Origin: Microplitis mediator
Lineage: Eukaryota > Arthropoda > Insecta > Hymenoptera > Braconidae
Direction of reading: 5' to 3'
NCBI RefSeq assembly: GCF_029852145.1
Contig: NC_079974.1
Span: 21,988,082-22,052,081 of the forward strand
DNA length: 64,000 bases
Each line of letters opens with the position of its first letter. The stretch's first letter is position 1. Positions 54,456-63,666 of the stretch are shown in pieces. Both the position numbers and the translations under genes were made by a program. The notes under the pieces were generated by a model. It did not search any database. It was not told the DNA's origin and saw nothing but the letters and a program-made list of their open reading frames with translations.

Positions 54456-54778
54456 TGCACAGTAAAAAATGTTGTGTTAAAATCAACACAATCTGTGTGT
54501 TAGAAACGGTCCACACAATATTTGTGTTGAATTTCAACACAAAATGTGTGTTAAAATTTCAACACTTTTTTCGGGTTGATTATAAAGTAACACTAAATAA
54601 ATGTTGATAATATCGATTTTTATACTAAGTAACACTTTTAAAGTGTTGAAGAGTAAATCGATTCAAAATTTTTAAGTAACACAAAGAATTGTGTTGATTT
54701 GACACAAAATAATCAACACAAAAATTTTAACACGGACCGTTTTCAACACAGATACACAATATTTTTTATTGTGTGTGA
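54456..54778. mobile_element. MITE rich in GTGTTGAAA repeats
   Basis: Ends CACAGTAAAAAATGTTGTGTT and ACACAATATTTTTTATTGTGTG. The interior repeats AACACAAATATTGTGTTGAAAT in both directions, including CGGTCCACACAATATTTGTG and ACGGACCGTTTTCAACACAG. Confidence 0.65.
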
Positions 54779-54876
54779 ACACGAGGCTGAAAATTAGGCC
54801 GAAAAATGGCCGACTATTCATCGGTCAATTTTCGGGCTGTTTGTTGAGAAAAGTAAAATTTCGGTAAACTTTCAGC

Positions 54877-55002
54877 CCCTGATTAAAAAGTCCCATTGAA
54901 ACTGACTGGAAAATTCTAATTGGTTTTCCTAGAAAATTTCCGAATGAAACCGATGGAAATTCGAAAGTTTCGAACAGATTCGACCAGAGTTTTTAATCAG
55001 GG
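54877..55002. mobile_element. Short hairpin element related to 830-939
   Basis: Ends CCCTGATTAAAAAGTC and AGTTTTTAATCAGGG; internal ATTGGTTTTCCTAGAAAATTTCC. Confidence 0.55.
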
Positions 55003-55124
55003 CCTTTTTCGATAAATTTCTACAGCTTCAGCATAATTTCGGCGAAATTTAAGGCTCATTGATTAAAATTCTATAGTTTCCGCGTTACTTCGGCCAAATA
55101 TTTTTACCCAAGTGACAATTTAAA

Positions 55125-55432
55125 TTAATAATCCACTGAAAATTGTCTCTCTATAATGGAAATTTCGCGGTTGGGATGCTTGCGCTCAGAGTGTTTTTTC
55201 AGACTACTCTTAGAATGTGATTGTAGATAACAGTAGCCGCACTTGAAACGCGGAGGCTTGCCGCAGTGGAATTTAATATGCTGGATCCAATTCCGGCGAT
55301 GAATGAACCGACGGTTGCAATTAACATTTTGACACACAAACTGACTGTCTTCACTGTTATCAAGCACAGGCTCGGTTGCTTCTAATGAAGCTGATGGAAT
55401 TCGTCTTGATCGGGTCCTTCTTGACTTGCGGC
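55125..55432 (-). CDS. lola: lola alternative 3' exon 59: C4-type pair
   Basis: 101 residues, acceptor ATATTTTCCAG. Strongly basic start (RKSRRTRSRR), a possible nuclear signal. Finger 1 C33-x4-C38, H51, C56 (NRRFIHRRNWIQH), finger 2 C64, C67, H80, H85 (YLQSHSKSSLKKH). Tail ISIIERQFSVDY, a diverged linker end. Confidence 0.89.
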
Positions 55433-55660
55433 CTGGAAAATATTCAAATTTTTCATTTAATAAAATTTAAATAAAACGTAAAATTAAAATTAAATATTTT
55501 AAAGAACCGAAATAATTTTTCGGGTGAATTTTAGTGATGAAAATAATTTTGCTTAAAATAATTATAATTTTTTTTGAGTTTTTTATTTATCAGACTGATG
55601 GTTAAACTAAAGACTAATTATAAATTTTTGTTAGTAATATTAATTACAATTATTTATTAA

Positions 55661-56139
55661 TTATAATGTAATTTGGCCAGAAACACTTTTGAGCACAAGA
55701 TGTTGCGTTGAAACTTTTTTTCCGCACTCATATTTCTGGTGCCGCCACAAACTCGCTTTGTACATAAATACTTTATTACAATTATCATTCTTACAAACGT
55801 AACTATTGGTTTTGTCTTTTACAATTGACTCCTTTTTCTTAAGTTTGCTAGTACTGGGATCAGTTAATTTTGAACGCAGTGATAATTTAGTAGTAGGGAG
55901 GGCAGGATGTTTTTGATAGTGGGAATTAACCGCGTGTTGGACAATATCGTTAGGCTCGTCGGCAATAAAATTACACTTGTCACATTTATATTTAACCGGT
56001 TGCGCAGATTCTTCTTCTTGATACTGATCATGCTCAGTAATGGTCCCAGAAGAAACTTGACCCTCATCTTCGTCGGCCATTTCAGTTTTTACGCAACTTG
56101 GGACAGATTGTTCTTGAAAGCTCACGCGCAGGGGAACGC
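55661..56139 (-). CDS. lola: lola alternative 3' exon 60: fingers in reversed order
   Basis: 158 residues, acceptor TTTTTTTCAG, branch TTTACTAACAG. An acidic leader (ADEDEGQVSS) is followed by a C2H2 finger (C52, C55, H68, H73; NFIADEPNDIVQH) and, 40 residues later, a C4-type C2HC finger (C115-x4-C120, H133, C138; NKVFMYKASLWRH). This is the reverse of the usual C2HC then C2H2 order, and the basic spacer LKKKESIVKDK separates them. Confidence 0.87.
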
Positions 56140-56144
56140 CTGAA

Positions 56145-56795
56145 AAAAAAATTATTTTCTGTTAGTAAATTTTCACTTTTTATTTAGAAAAAAAAAAAAA
56201 AATTAATTAATTAATTTTTGAACTTAAGCATGTGATTAATTAGTTGTCATGTTAATTAAAATTTACAATTGAAATTAAATAAAATAATCACGGGATTTAA
56301 GTTGAAACCTGAAAAAAAGTCATGAAATTTTTAAAATGAAAAATTCAATTTTATTTAAAAATAAATAATTAAATAATAATATTTTTTGAAATATATTTAT
56401 GTGATATAAAAAATACAAAGAATACAAATTTTAAATGATTAATAATAATTTTAATTTTGGCGCGTATGCAATTTTTTTTTAAAATAAAAGTTATTACTAT
56501 AATAATAGTAATAATGAATAATATAAATGTATAATGGCACTCATTATCACGAGTACAGTGAGTAATTGAATACTATTTAAACAATGTAAAGTATGATAAT
56601 AAATTTTTGAGGTTAGTAACAATAATACTCAATTATTATAAGTATATATTGGCACTGGGTATAGTAATACTTGGAAATAGTCAATTTTAATTAATATCTA
56701 GTTCATATTTGAATGATATAGTCACGATTTTATTCTATTTATAAAAAATATGAGATTCTAATCTATAGATTTAACATTTCACAGCTATGGCTTAA
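56145..56795. other. AT-rich intron, nothing seen
   Basis: No finger frame; ATAATAAT-type low complexity. Confidence 0.45.
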
Positions 56796-56800
56796 AATTG

Positions 56801-56950
56801 TGCTAGCGAGAGAATGTACTCGGGTGTTTTCGGGTTTTTCTCTCTCTAGGAGTTCTGCGCGCTAAATATTCTCCCACTTTTCTTTGCGCAAGCGCAGTTT
56901 AGAAGTAGTCAATAGTGGGGGTAACACGAAGTTCATTCTCTCTCGGGGAC
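56801..56950. mobile_element. MITE, copy 2 (partner at 7046)
   Basis: Inverted relative of 7046-7198: TGCTAGCGAGAGAATG at the left, CTCTCTCGGGGACA at the right, with TGCGCAAGCGCAGTTTAGAAG inside. Confidence 0.6.
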
Positions 56951-57125
56951 AAGTTCAGACAACAGCAACCTGAGAAATTTAAATATGAGTCGTACGCTTA
57001 AATAAAAAGTTTGACAAGTTTTTAATTAGAAACTAAATGGCCGATTTTCATCTGTGAAAACTTATGATTTTTTTCCACAGTCAGGGATTTAATTTTTTAG
57101 CGCGGAAATTTCAAAACAAAAATAA

Positions 57126-57454
57126 TTAGAAAATATTTGATTTCAATGGTCTGTAAGTATATAATTCACGTATATCAACACTTAAAAGCTCATGTTTCTT
57201 TTTAGAATGCATCATAAGATTATTTTTTAAATGCGACTTTTTTCCACAGTGAGAGCATTGAAAACGCGGGGGTTTTCCGCAGTGATAATTGACATGAGTA
57301 TAAAGTGAGTGTTCACTTTTGAATATTTTATCACATATATTATTAGGACAAGGGAACCCGATGAATTGCCCTCCCATCGAAATTTTGTTCTTCGACATCA
57401 ACAATTTCTGCTGGGTTTTACTTTTCGTCGGCTTAACAACCGGGTCCGCATCTT
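57126..57454 (-). CDS. lola: lola alternative 3' exon 61: C4-type pair
   Basis: 108 residues, acceptor ATTTTTTTTACAG. Finger 1 C35-x4-C40, H53, C58 (CDKIFKSEHSLYTH), finger 2 C66, C69, H82, H87 (GKKSHLKNNLMMH). Ends after the linker VDIRELYTYRPL. Its acceptor lies 165 bases past the donor of exon 62, making it that exon's natural partner. Confidence 0.89.
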
Positions 57455-57619
57455 CTGTAAAAAAAATAAGTGTTCTATTAGTTTAAAATTCTCGTAAACC
57501 AGATTTCGATATTTTTCTCCCTTAATCTCTTAAGAAAAAATTCTTAAAGACAAACAATTGACAATAACAAGTCCCTCGGAATCCCCATCGAAAATTTCTG
57601 TTGTACCAATTACACTTAC

Positions 57620-57835
57620 GGCCTTCATAACTCGGTGACTTGCACATACTTTCCATATGTATATTAAGAACTCGTGTACTTTTGAAAATTTCTTTGCATG
57701 CGGGATTAGCGCATGCGTTTTTGTTATAATTTTCTCCAGAGTTAGTATTTAAATTATTAACATCCGGTGTAGAAGCTTCCTTATCGACAGAATTAGTGTC
57801 GATTCTCGTTAATAGAACCCACGGAACTCTAACTT
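57620..57835 (-). CDS. lola: lola array exon 62: single-finger cassette with GTAAGT donor
   Basis: Acceptor TTTATTTTCAG. 71 whole codons with one C4-type finger: C41-x4-C46, H59, C64 (CKEIFKSTRVLNIH). It then meets a perfect donor GAAGGCC|GTAAGT. The 216-base exon is phase-symmetric. Read-through instead would add 33 composition-shifted residues (Arg, Cys, Phe, Trp-rich) to a TAA at 57522, which looks like intron. The exon is therefore best seen as internal, splicing to exon 61 or another exon. Confidence 0.8.
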
Positions 57836-57839
57836 CTGA

Positions 57840-58600
57840 AAATAAAAAAAAATTCGTTTATTAGTGAAAAATTTCTTTACAATTTCAACTTCGGTTCGAA
57901 TTTCGATGGAAAAATTTTGAGTGTGAATGTAGCAGGCATCAGACATATATATTTATACATATATATACATACAACATCACACTATTTTTTAATTAATGAG
58001 ATGAGAGTAAAAATTTTGAAAAAAGTACATTTTTGTTAGTAATTGAGAACATAAACAATTAAGTGAAATTTGTTAAGCTGAAAAATGAATAATAATTATT
58101 ATCATAATCATTACTTATAATTAAAACAGAGTATGTATACCCAGACAACACAATAGCAATGCAGCAGAAAATTAACATGCCATCATAACCTGAAAAAAAT
58201 ATCAATTAATTAATTAATCAATCACTTTCTTCCTTAAAAAAAATAATAACAATAATAATAATATATGTTTATTAATGACGTCATATATATTTGAAATCGT
58301 CAGTTACAAAGAATATAAAAGTAATAACTATTAGAACATCTATAAATGAAAACAAAAATACTAAAATTGTTTTAAAAACAATTGTTACATAAATGAAAAT
58401 ACAGTTTCTGTAGTTTAGTACTCATAAAAATAATAGCCTTAAAAATATTTTTCCGTTCAATCCTTGAACTAAATAAGCAAAAAAATTTTGAGACCTAGGG
58501 TCTTTAAAAATATAAATTTTGAATAACAGCTTCGTAGTAATTGTTTGATTATTAATAATAATAATAGTAATTAAGTATGTAGTAAATAGGTAGTATATAG
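57840..58600. other. AT-rich intron with a MITE S end
   Basis: GAGTGTGAATGTAGCAGGCATC at 57918 equals one end of MITE family S without a clear partner. A possible non-finger terminal exon at 58059-58189 is discussed as a finding. Nothing else seen. Confidence 0.4.
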
Positions 58601-58604
58601 ATTC

Positions 58605-59236
58605 TTAATCATCAGAAATTAAATTTATGAGCCGGCATTCTAGCGATGGGTGATTCCGGATCACGTGTTTCTTAACTTGGCTCTTGAAAAATGCCTTGAA
58701 TTGACAGTAGTAGCATTTGAATCTTGGCAAAAGTTTCTTGCAGTCGTACTTGACGTGATGCTCAAGTCGTTTTCTGCTGGCGTAAACTTTCTGACAGTTT
58801 TCATTGGGGCAAATCAGTTCCCCTGCCACCGGATTAATCAACCCGATGACTGAAGTTTTGCATCTGCGGTGCATTTTCTTGGCATGATCTTCAACAGTTT
58901 CGCGCAGCAAAGCTTTGAATTCACAGCGCGAGCACTTGAAATTCGGTTTCTGGTTGCAAATTTTCTTCAGATGTCTGTTGCGCGACGCGATATTTTTGAA
59001 AGTCCGTCCGCAGTTCAAATTCGGGCAGCTGAATATCCCAACACCCGAAACAGTCGATACATTTATCTCCGACTTTATCTCAATATTCGACTTGACCCTA
59101 ATCCGCGGCTTGATGTCCAGTTGCTGCGGCTGCGGCTTGACGTCTATAAGATCAGGTTCGATTTTCGGAATTATTTCAAGCATCGGAAAAGTCTCGAAAG
59201 CTTCAAAGCCGTCATTTGGGTCCTGGCCTTCAGCGC
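58605..59236 (-). CDS. lola: lola alternative 3' exon 63: four fingers
   Basis: 209 residues, acceptor TTTTGTTCCAG. The leader is acidic with repeated Pro/Lys (KIEPDLIDVKPQ, then IKPRIRVKS). Finger 1 C70-x4-C75, H88, C93; finger 2 C101, C104, H117, H122; linker SVIGLINPV; finger 3 C142-x4-C147, H160, C165; finger 4 C174, C177, H190, H195. Tail LECRLINLISDD. Module linkers (CNQKPNF, CKKLLPRF) have lost CGKPPR. Its acceptor is 83 bases from the donor in exon 64. Confidence 0.9.
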
Positions 59237-59269
59237 CTGGAACAAAACAAAAAAATTTCCGTTAATTCT

Positions 59270-59571
59270 TCAGTCCTGACCTTCGATGTCTTCGGGCGAG
59301 GACTGAATCGAATTCTTACCTGATGTCGAGGCCTTGTAGAGTTCAATAACACGAGTGTCGTCATCAAAGTGCAGTCTTTTGGCGTGGGCCTGAATATTTT
59401 GTTTCTTCAATGATCTGTAATTACAGTGCGGGCACTTGAATCTCGGCGGCTTTCCGCAGTGATATTTTGTGTGAATATAACGGGAGTCCTTACTCGTGAA
59501 CACGCGGTCGCAATTTTCATTTGAGCATGCGTACTTGACGTCCCCAATTCGGATGCAAGTTTCTTCATAAT
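59270..59571 (-). CDS. lola: lola array exon 64: C4-type pair with internal CAG|GTAAGA donor
   Basis: Acceptor TTTGTTTTATAG. Finger 1 C15-x4-C20, H33, C38 (CDRVFTSKDSRYIH), finger 2 C46, C49, H62, H67 (NYRSLKKQNIQAH), linker TRVIELYKASTS. As a terminal exon it ends after 99 residues at 59270. Inside, after residue 83, lies a consensus donor ATCAG|GTAAGA; up to there (59320-59571) it is 252 bases and phase-symmetric, and exon 63's acceptor follows after an 83-base intron. Splicing would join 2+4 fingers in frame. Confidence 0.85.
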
Positions 59572-59839
59572 CTATAAAACAAACAATAAAATTTTATTAG
59601 TTTTAAAACACGGCATTAAACAAACATACACATATATATAAAAAGACAAATATATATATATACATATATATATATATTTCAATACAAACTAATAAAAGTC
59701 AACCAAATGCATTCAGAAAAAATGAAATTATTATTAATTAAAGTACAATAAATTGTTTAATATGCAGTACAACAAAAAAATTATTATTATCAATAAAATA
59801 GTAATTAGTGATAGTAAAATAAAACTAAATAATTAATAA

Positions 59840-60711
59840 TTATCCAGCATTACTTAAATCAATAACGCGAAAACGAAATTGTCTTTGCGAATGTTTAGTA
59901 CGTAAGTGTGTTCTCATTGTATATTTAAACTGGGACTTAAATGGGCAGTAGTGACATCTGTATTTATGGTTTTTGTTACAAAACTTCAAATGGTTTTTTA
60001 GTGTTCTAATATTCTTGTAATTGCGCAAACAATTTTTATTAGGACAAGCAAAACGTTGGGCCAGAGGTCTAGTTCTAGTTTTTTTTTTTTTATTAGTAGT
60101 TGCTGATAAATTACCATTACTTTGTCCTGAAATATTGTCGTCATTAGTGGGGGGCAATTCAACGAGGTTAGAATTACCGTTAGCTGCTGACTCAGATTCG
60201 GATTTTAAAATCGCGCGTTGTTTCATCGTAAGCTGACGCTTTTTACTTATTTCCGCTCTTTTGTTCAAAATTTCGGCGCGCTTTTTATTGTTTAATTCAA
60301 CGCATTTTCTAATATTTGACTCGCAAGTTAAATTGAAATCGCTTTGTCTTAAATTTTTTCTAAGACGTTTTTTATTTTTCTTAATTATCGGACGTCGTTG
60401 AATTGTTTTCAATGATGGTTTGTTATCGCAATTATTAATATCGATATATTCTTGATGATAATTGTTAAGATGATTATTGTGATAATGATTTAATAAATGA
60501 CGATTTTTATTACGTCGGTGTTTGCAGTGAACTGAAAAATGGGTGTTTCGACTTTTTCGTTTATCAAATACACGGTTACAATTAACATTAGGGCATGCGT
60601 ATTGTACAGATTCGATTTTAATCGTCGAAAATATTTCTTGGGAATATTCTTCTATTAATTCCTGCTGAGGCTCCTTTTTTATTTTAAATATTGTCACGGC
60701 CGGCTTACAAT
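59840..60711 (-). CDS. lola: lola alternative 3' exon 65: split fingers with long insert
   Basis: 289 residues, acceptor TATTTTTCAG. Finger 1 C39-x4-C44, H57, C62 is intact, but finger 2 is gone: a His/Asn-rich run (NRHLLNHYHNNHLNNYH) follows instead. About 140 residues of Lys/Arg-rich linker lead to the second module: finger 3 222-244 (CPNKNCLRNYKNIRTLKNH) and finger 4 252-273. Tail FRFRVIDLSNAG keeps the I-D-L motif. TTRTRPLAQR-type basic patch before finger 3. Confidence 0.88.
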
Positions 60712-60974
60712 CTGAAAAATATAAAATAAAATAAATTGTTAGTTTTAGTATCGATACTGATCATCTTCAAACAAACATTTTTTTAGGTTAGTTCATTTAA
60801 ATTTAAACTAAAGCATTAATTGGACAAAGAAGAGGGCAATAGATTCATGCGATTTATTTTATTTTATTTTTTTAAAAATATAAATAAATTAAGACTTTTA
60901 AAGCAAGACCTATTATTATAATACTCTGTCTCATATTATTAAATTACGTATATAATTTATCTGAAAATAAATAA

Positions 60975-61276
60975 TTAATTTAAATATTGCATATGTAAGT
61001 CTATTATCATCATTTCCATGTCCGGATGCTTCTTAACCAGATGACTTTTAATATTCGTCTTAAGGTGAGAGGTTAAGTCGCAGTACGAGCACTTGTATCT
61101 ATGGGGTTTCCCGCACTGGTGTTTAAAATGACGGTTACGATTGCTTTTGTCATTAAATATACTCCTGCAGTTCGGATTCGGGCATGGATACATGACCCCC
61201 TCGACAACAACGTCCTCGTCATCTTCATAAACTGATTTTTTTCTCTTACATTTAAATCTTCTCAAATTAATGAGTT
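60975..61276 (-). CDS. lola: lola alternative 3' exon 66: C4-type pair, DKSNRNRH helix
   Basis: 99 residues, acceptor TTTGTTTTTTCAG. Finger 1 C31-x4-C36, H49, C54 (RSIFNDKSNRNRH), finger 2 C62, C65, H78, H83 (DLTSHLKTNIKSH). Finger 1 helix is the same as in exons 57 and 58, about 7 kb away. Acidic stretch EDDEDVVVE in the leader. Tail MMIIDLHMQYLN. Confidence 0.89.
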
Positions 61277-61502
61277 CTGAAAAAACAAAAAAACCAGACT
61301 GTCAGTTGTTACTTTTACGGTCGGCCATTTTGTCGGCATTACATGCATCTAAAAAAACAGCCATTTTTTATTGTTTAGTTTATTAATTTAATTAATAAGC
61401 TAATAATTTAATTATAAGCGATAATTTTAATTATTAATTATTTTTAAATATTTCATTAAATTATATCGTATAAATTTTTTGGTACAATGCAATGGTTAAG
61501 TC

Positions 61503-61675
61503 TCAGTGCGCACATGTACAATGCGCAGGTTTACCGCATACATAACTGGTGCGCAATTGTTTTTAATACAATGCGCGATCACAATTGAGGTTAAGACAAA
61601 ATTTTTTTCTTCTCTTCTGCATCTGAGATTGCGCCCCTGATTGATTTAGTCTACATCCGTTAGACTCCGAAAGTT
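61503..61675 (-). pseudogene. lola: Decayed finger exon 67
   Basis: The acceptor TTTTTTGCAG and array phase are kept, and the leader is open (LSESNGCRLNQ, QMQKRRKKF). Finger 1 starts as CLNLNCDRALY and then meets a TAA at 61563-61565. Beyond it the same frame still reads YVCGKPAHCTC, the remains of the C and CGKPPRFKC part, then TGA at 61503. The recognition helix has lost sequence and the final His are gone. Confidence 0.75.
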
Positions 61676-61916
61676 CTGCAAAAAATAAATATTCACATTA
61701 ATTTAAGTAAAAGAAACAAAAAAACGCATTGTTCAGTCTAGAAAAAAACTTTGTTCGAATAAATCGTAGACTTATTTAAAATTTAAAACATCATTAAAAC
61801 AATTTATTTATTAATTAATTACAAAACTTAATACTTTTAATTTAAGTACTAAAGATCGAGGTCAAAAAAATTAAACAATTAAAATATTCCATTGTTTTTA
61901 AAAATTAAAATAGAGG

Positions 61917-62539
61917 TTAGTTTTTTTGGAACATGTTCATCTTGTCGTCAAAAAATTCCAACATGGCGACGGATTCATCTGTGTTCGATTGCTCTTGAGT
62001 ATCAATTTCGCGGTACTCTTGATCTGGATGATTGTTCCGTGCGTGATGTTTTAGGTTACATTTGTAAAATGTTCTGTAAGTGCAATACGCGCACTTGTAA
62101 CGCGGTTCTTTTCCACACTCGTAATTAAGGTGAGCCCACAAGCTTCTTTTGGCTTTGTAACTTCTTTTGCAATTGTCGTTGGGACAAATATATATTTCAG
62201 CTTTCAACGGACGGTTCATTTCGATGACGTAATTTTCCTGTTCTGGATGCTGGTATCCCGTGTGATTCCGGACGTCATTTTTGTCACGTGACTTGTAATC
62301 GCAGTACGGACATCTGTATTCCGGTCGCTTGTCGCACTCCAGCAGATGTCGCGTCAAGCTCGTTTTCCAGGAAAATACTTTTGAACAGTTCGGATTTGAA
62401 CAGTGATACTTTTGGTGTTTTACTGTTAAAAATGGACCTGATCCAGACGTAGATGGCGTTTGATACTCGTGGAATTGATGCTGTTGATGTTTATTAGAAC
62501 TACGGGTTTTTCCCATAAAGAAATGCGACATGTGGAAAT
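61917..62539 (-). CDS. lola: lola alternative 3' exon 68: four fingers
   Basis: 206 residues, acceptor TTTTATTTTTCAG, branch TTTACTAACAA. Gln/His-rich leader (NKHQQHQFHEYQ). Finger 1 C46-x4-C51, H64, C68; finger 2 C76, C79, H92, H97; linker NYVIEMNRPL; finger 3 C118-x4-C123, H136, C141 (CKRSYKAKRSLWAH); finger 4 C149, C152, H165, H170. Acidic extension after the IDTQEQ tail. Confidence 0.9.
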
Positions 62540-62544
62540 CTGAA

Positions 62545-62885
62545 AAATAAAAAAAATTTTTATTGTTAGTAAACTATATCTCATACTCATATATTTAACA
62601 TTTTTAAATTTGTGCAAACATGCTTATATTTGTTAACTTATATTTATATCTGTAAATAAATATTTTAGAAATAATGAAGTAAAAAACAAAAAAAAATTTA
62701 GTAGTATTTTTAATTAAAAATGTAGTGTACAATTTTTAAGATATATATTTATTTAATAAGAGCACTTAGATATTGTACAAGTTTGTTCGGTAATAAAAAT
62801 ATACTTAAATATTTTTGATTTTTTTATAAGTATTCGATATGAAAAAAAAATAACTCCCTGATTTTTTTGGTAAGCTTCGATTTTT
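62545..62885. other. AT-rich intron, nothing seen
   Basis: No coding frame or repeat beyond low complexity. Confidence 0.45.
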
Positions 62886-62889
62886 AAAA

Positions 62890-63654
62890 CGCCCTATCAA
62901 AAAAATCCATGGAGGATGATATGGGAATCCGTGGAAATTCATGGAAGACTTTATGGAGTTACAGTAGAGTCCATGGGGATCGATATAGGAAAGTAAGGAT
63001 TTATATAAAAATTAATGTAGAAAAGTATGGGAACCTGAATTCCCATATGGGAAACTATGGATGTCTGGATTCCATATAGGAAAATGTGGGTACCTAAATT
63101 CCCATACATGGATACCGCATAGGAAACTATGGGTACCCGAATTTCCATATATGGATTCCACATGAACCATGAGTACCCAAATTCCCACAATGGATACCAC
63201 ATAGGAAATTATGGGTACCTATATTCCCATATAGAAAATCCATATGGGAAACTAGCCTGGGTTTCCACATGGAAAACTGATCCCATACCCTGTTTAGAAA
63301 ATCTCATAGAACCCATTAGATTCTCAAAAATTCCTACAGAAATTTTACAAAAATGAATGAGTTCTATGAGAGGTGTTATAGTTAAGTATAGAGCCTTATA
63401 CGTACATCTATAAGAATCTATCGGATTTTTTAAGTCGGGTATATGGATTCCTTATGGAAAACTGTGGATACCTAGATTCCCATAAAAAAATACACACCGG
63501 AACTTTTAAAATCATTGTAAAAATTCACATAAGAATCCACACTAGATTCCCATAGGAATTTAGGAAAGTACGGATCCCTATAAGAAGGAAATTCACCCGA
63601 AAACGCCATATGGAAATCTAACCTGGATTTCCGAATGAATTTTTTGATAGGGCG
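62890..63654. mobile_element. Element with CGCCCTATCAAAAAA ends and internal repeats
   Basis: A perfect 15-base terminal inverted repeat CGCCCTATCAAAAAA/TTTTTTGATAGGGCG. The interior consists of degenerate repeats of ATTCCCATATAGGAAACTATGGGTACC in both orientations. The open frames are periodic by-products of the repeat. Ends 12 bases before the stop codon of exon 69. Confidence 0.75.
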
Positions 63655-63666
63655 GAAGTAAAAAAA

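Noticed and set aside
58869..59279. 136- and 116-residue plus-strand frames opposite exon 63
   Set aside because: Shadows of the four-finger exon in antisense frames.
62951..63356. Open frames rich in Tyr, Gly, Trp and Pro
   Set aside because: Periodic translation of the CCCATATGGGAA minisatellite on both strands.
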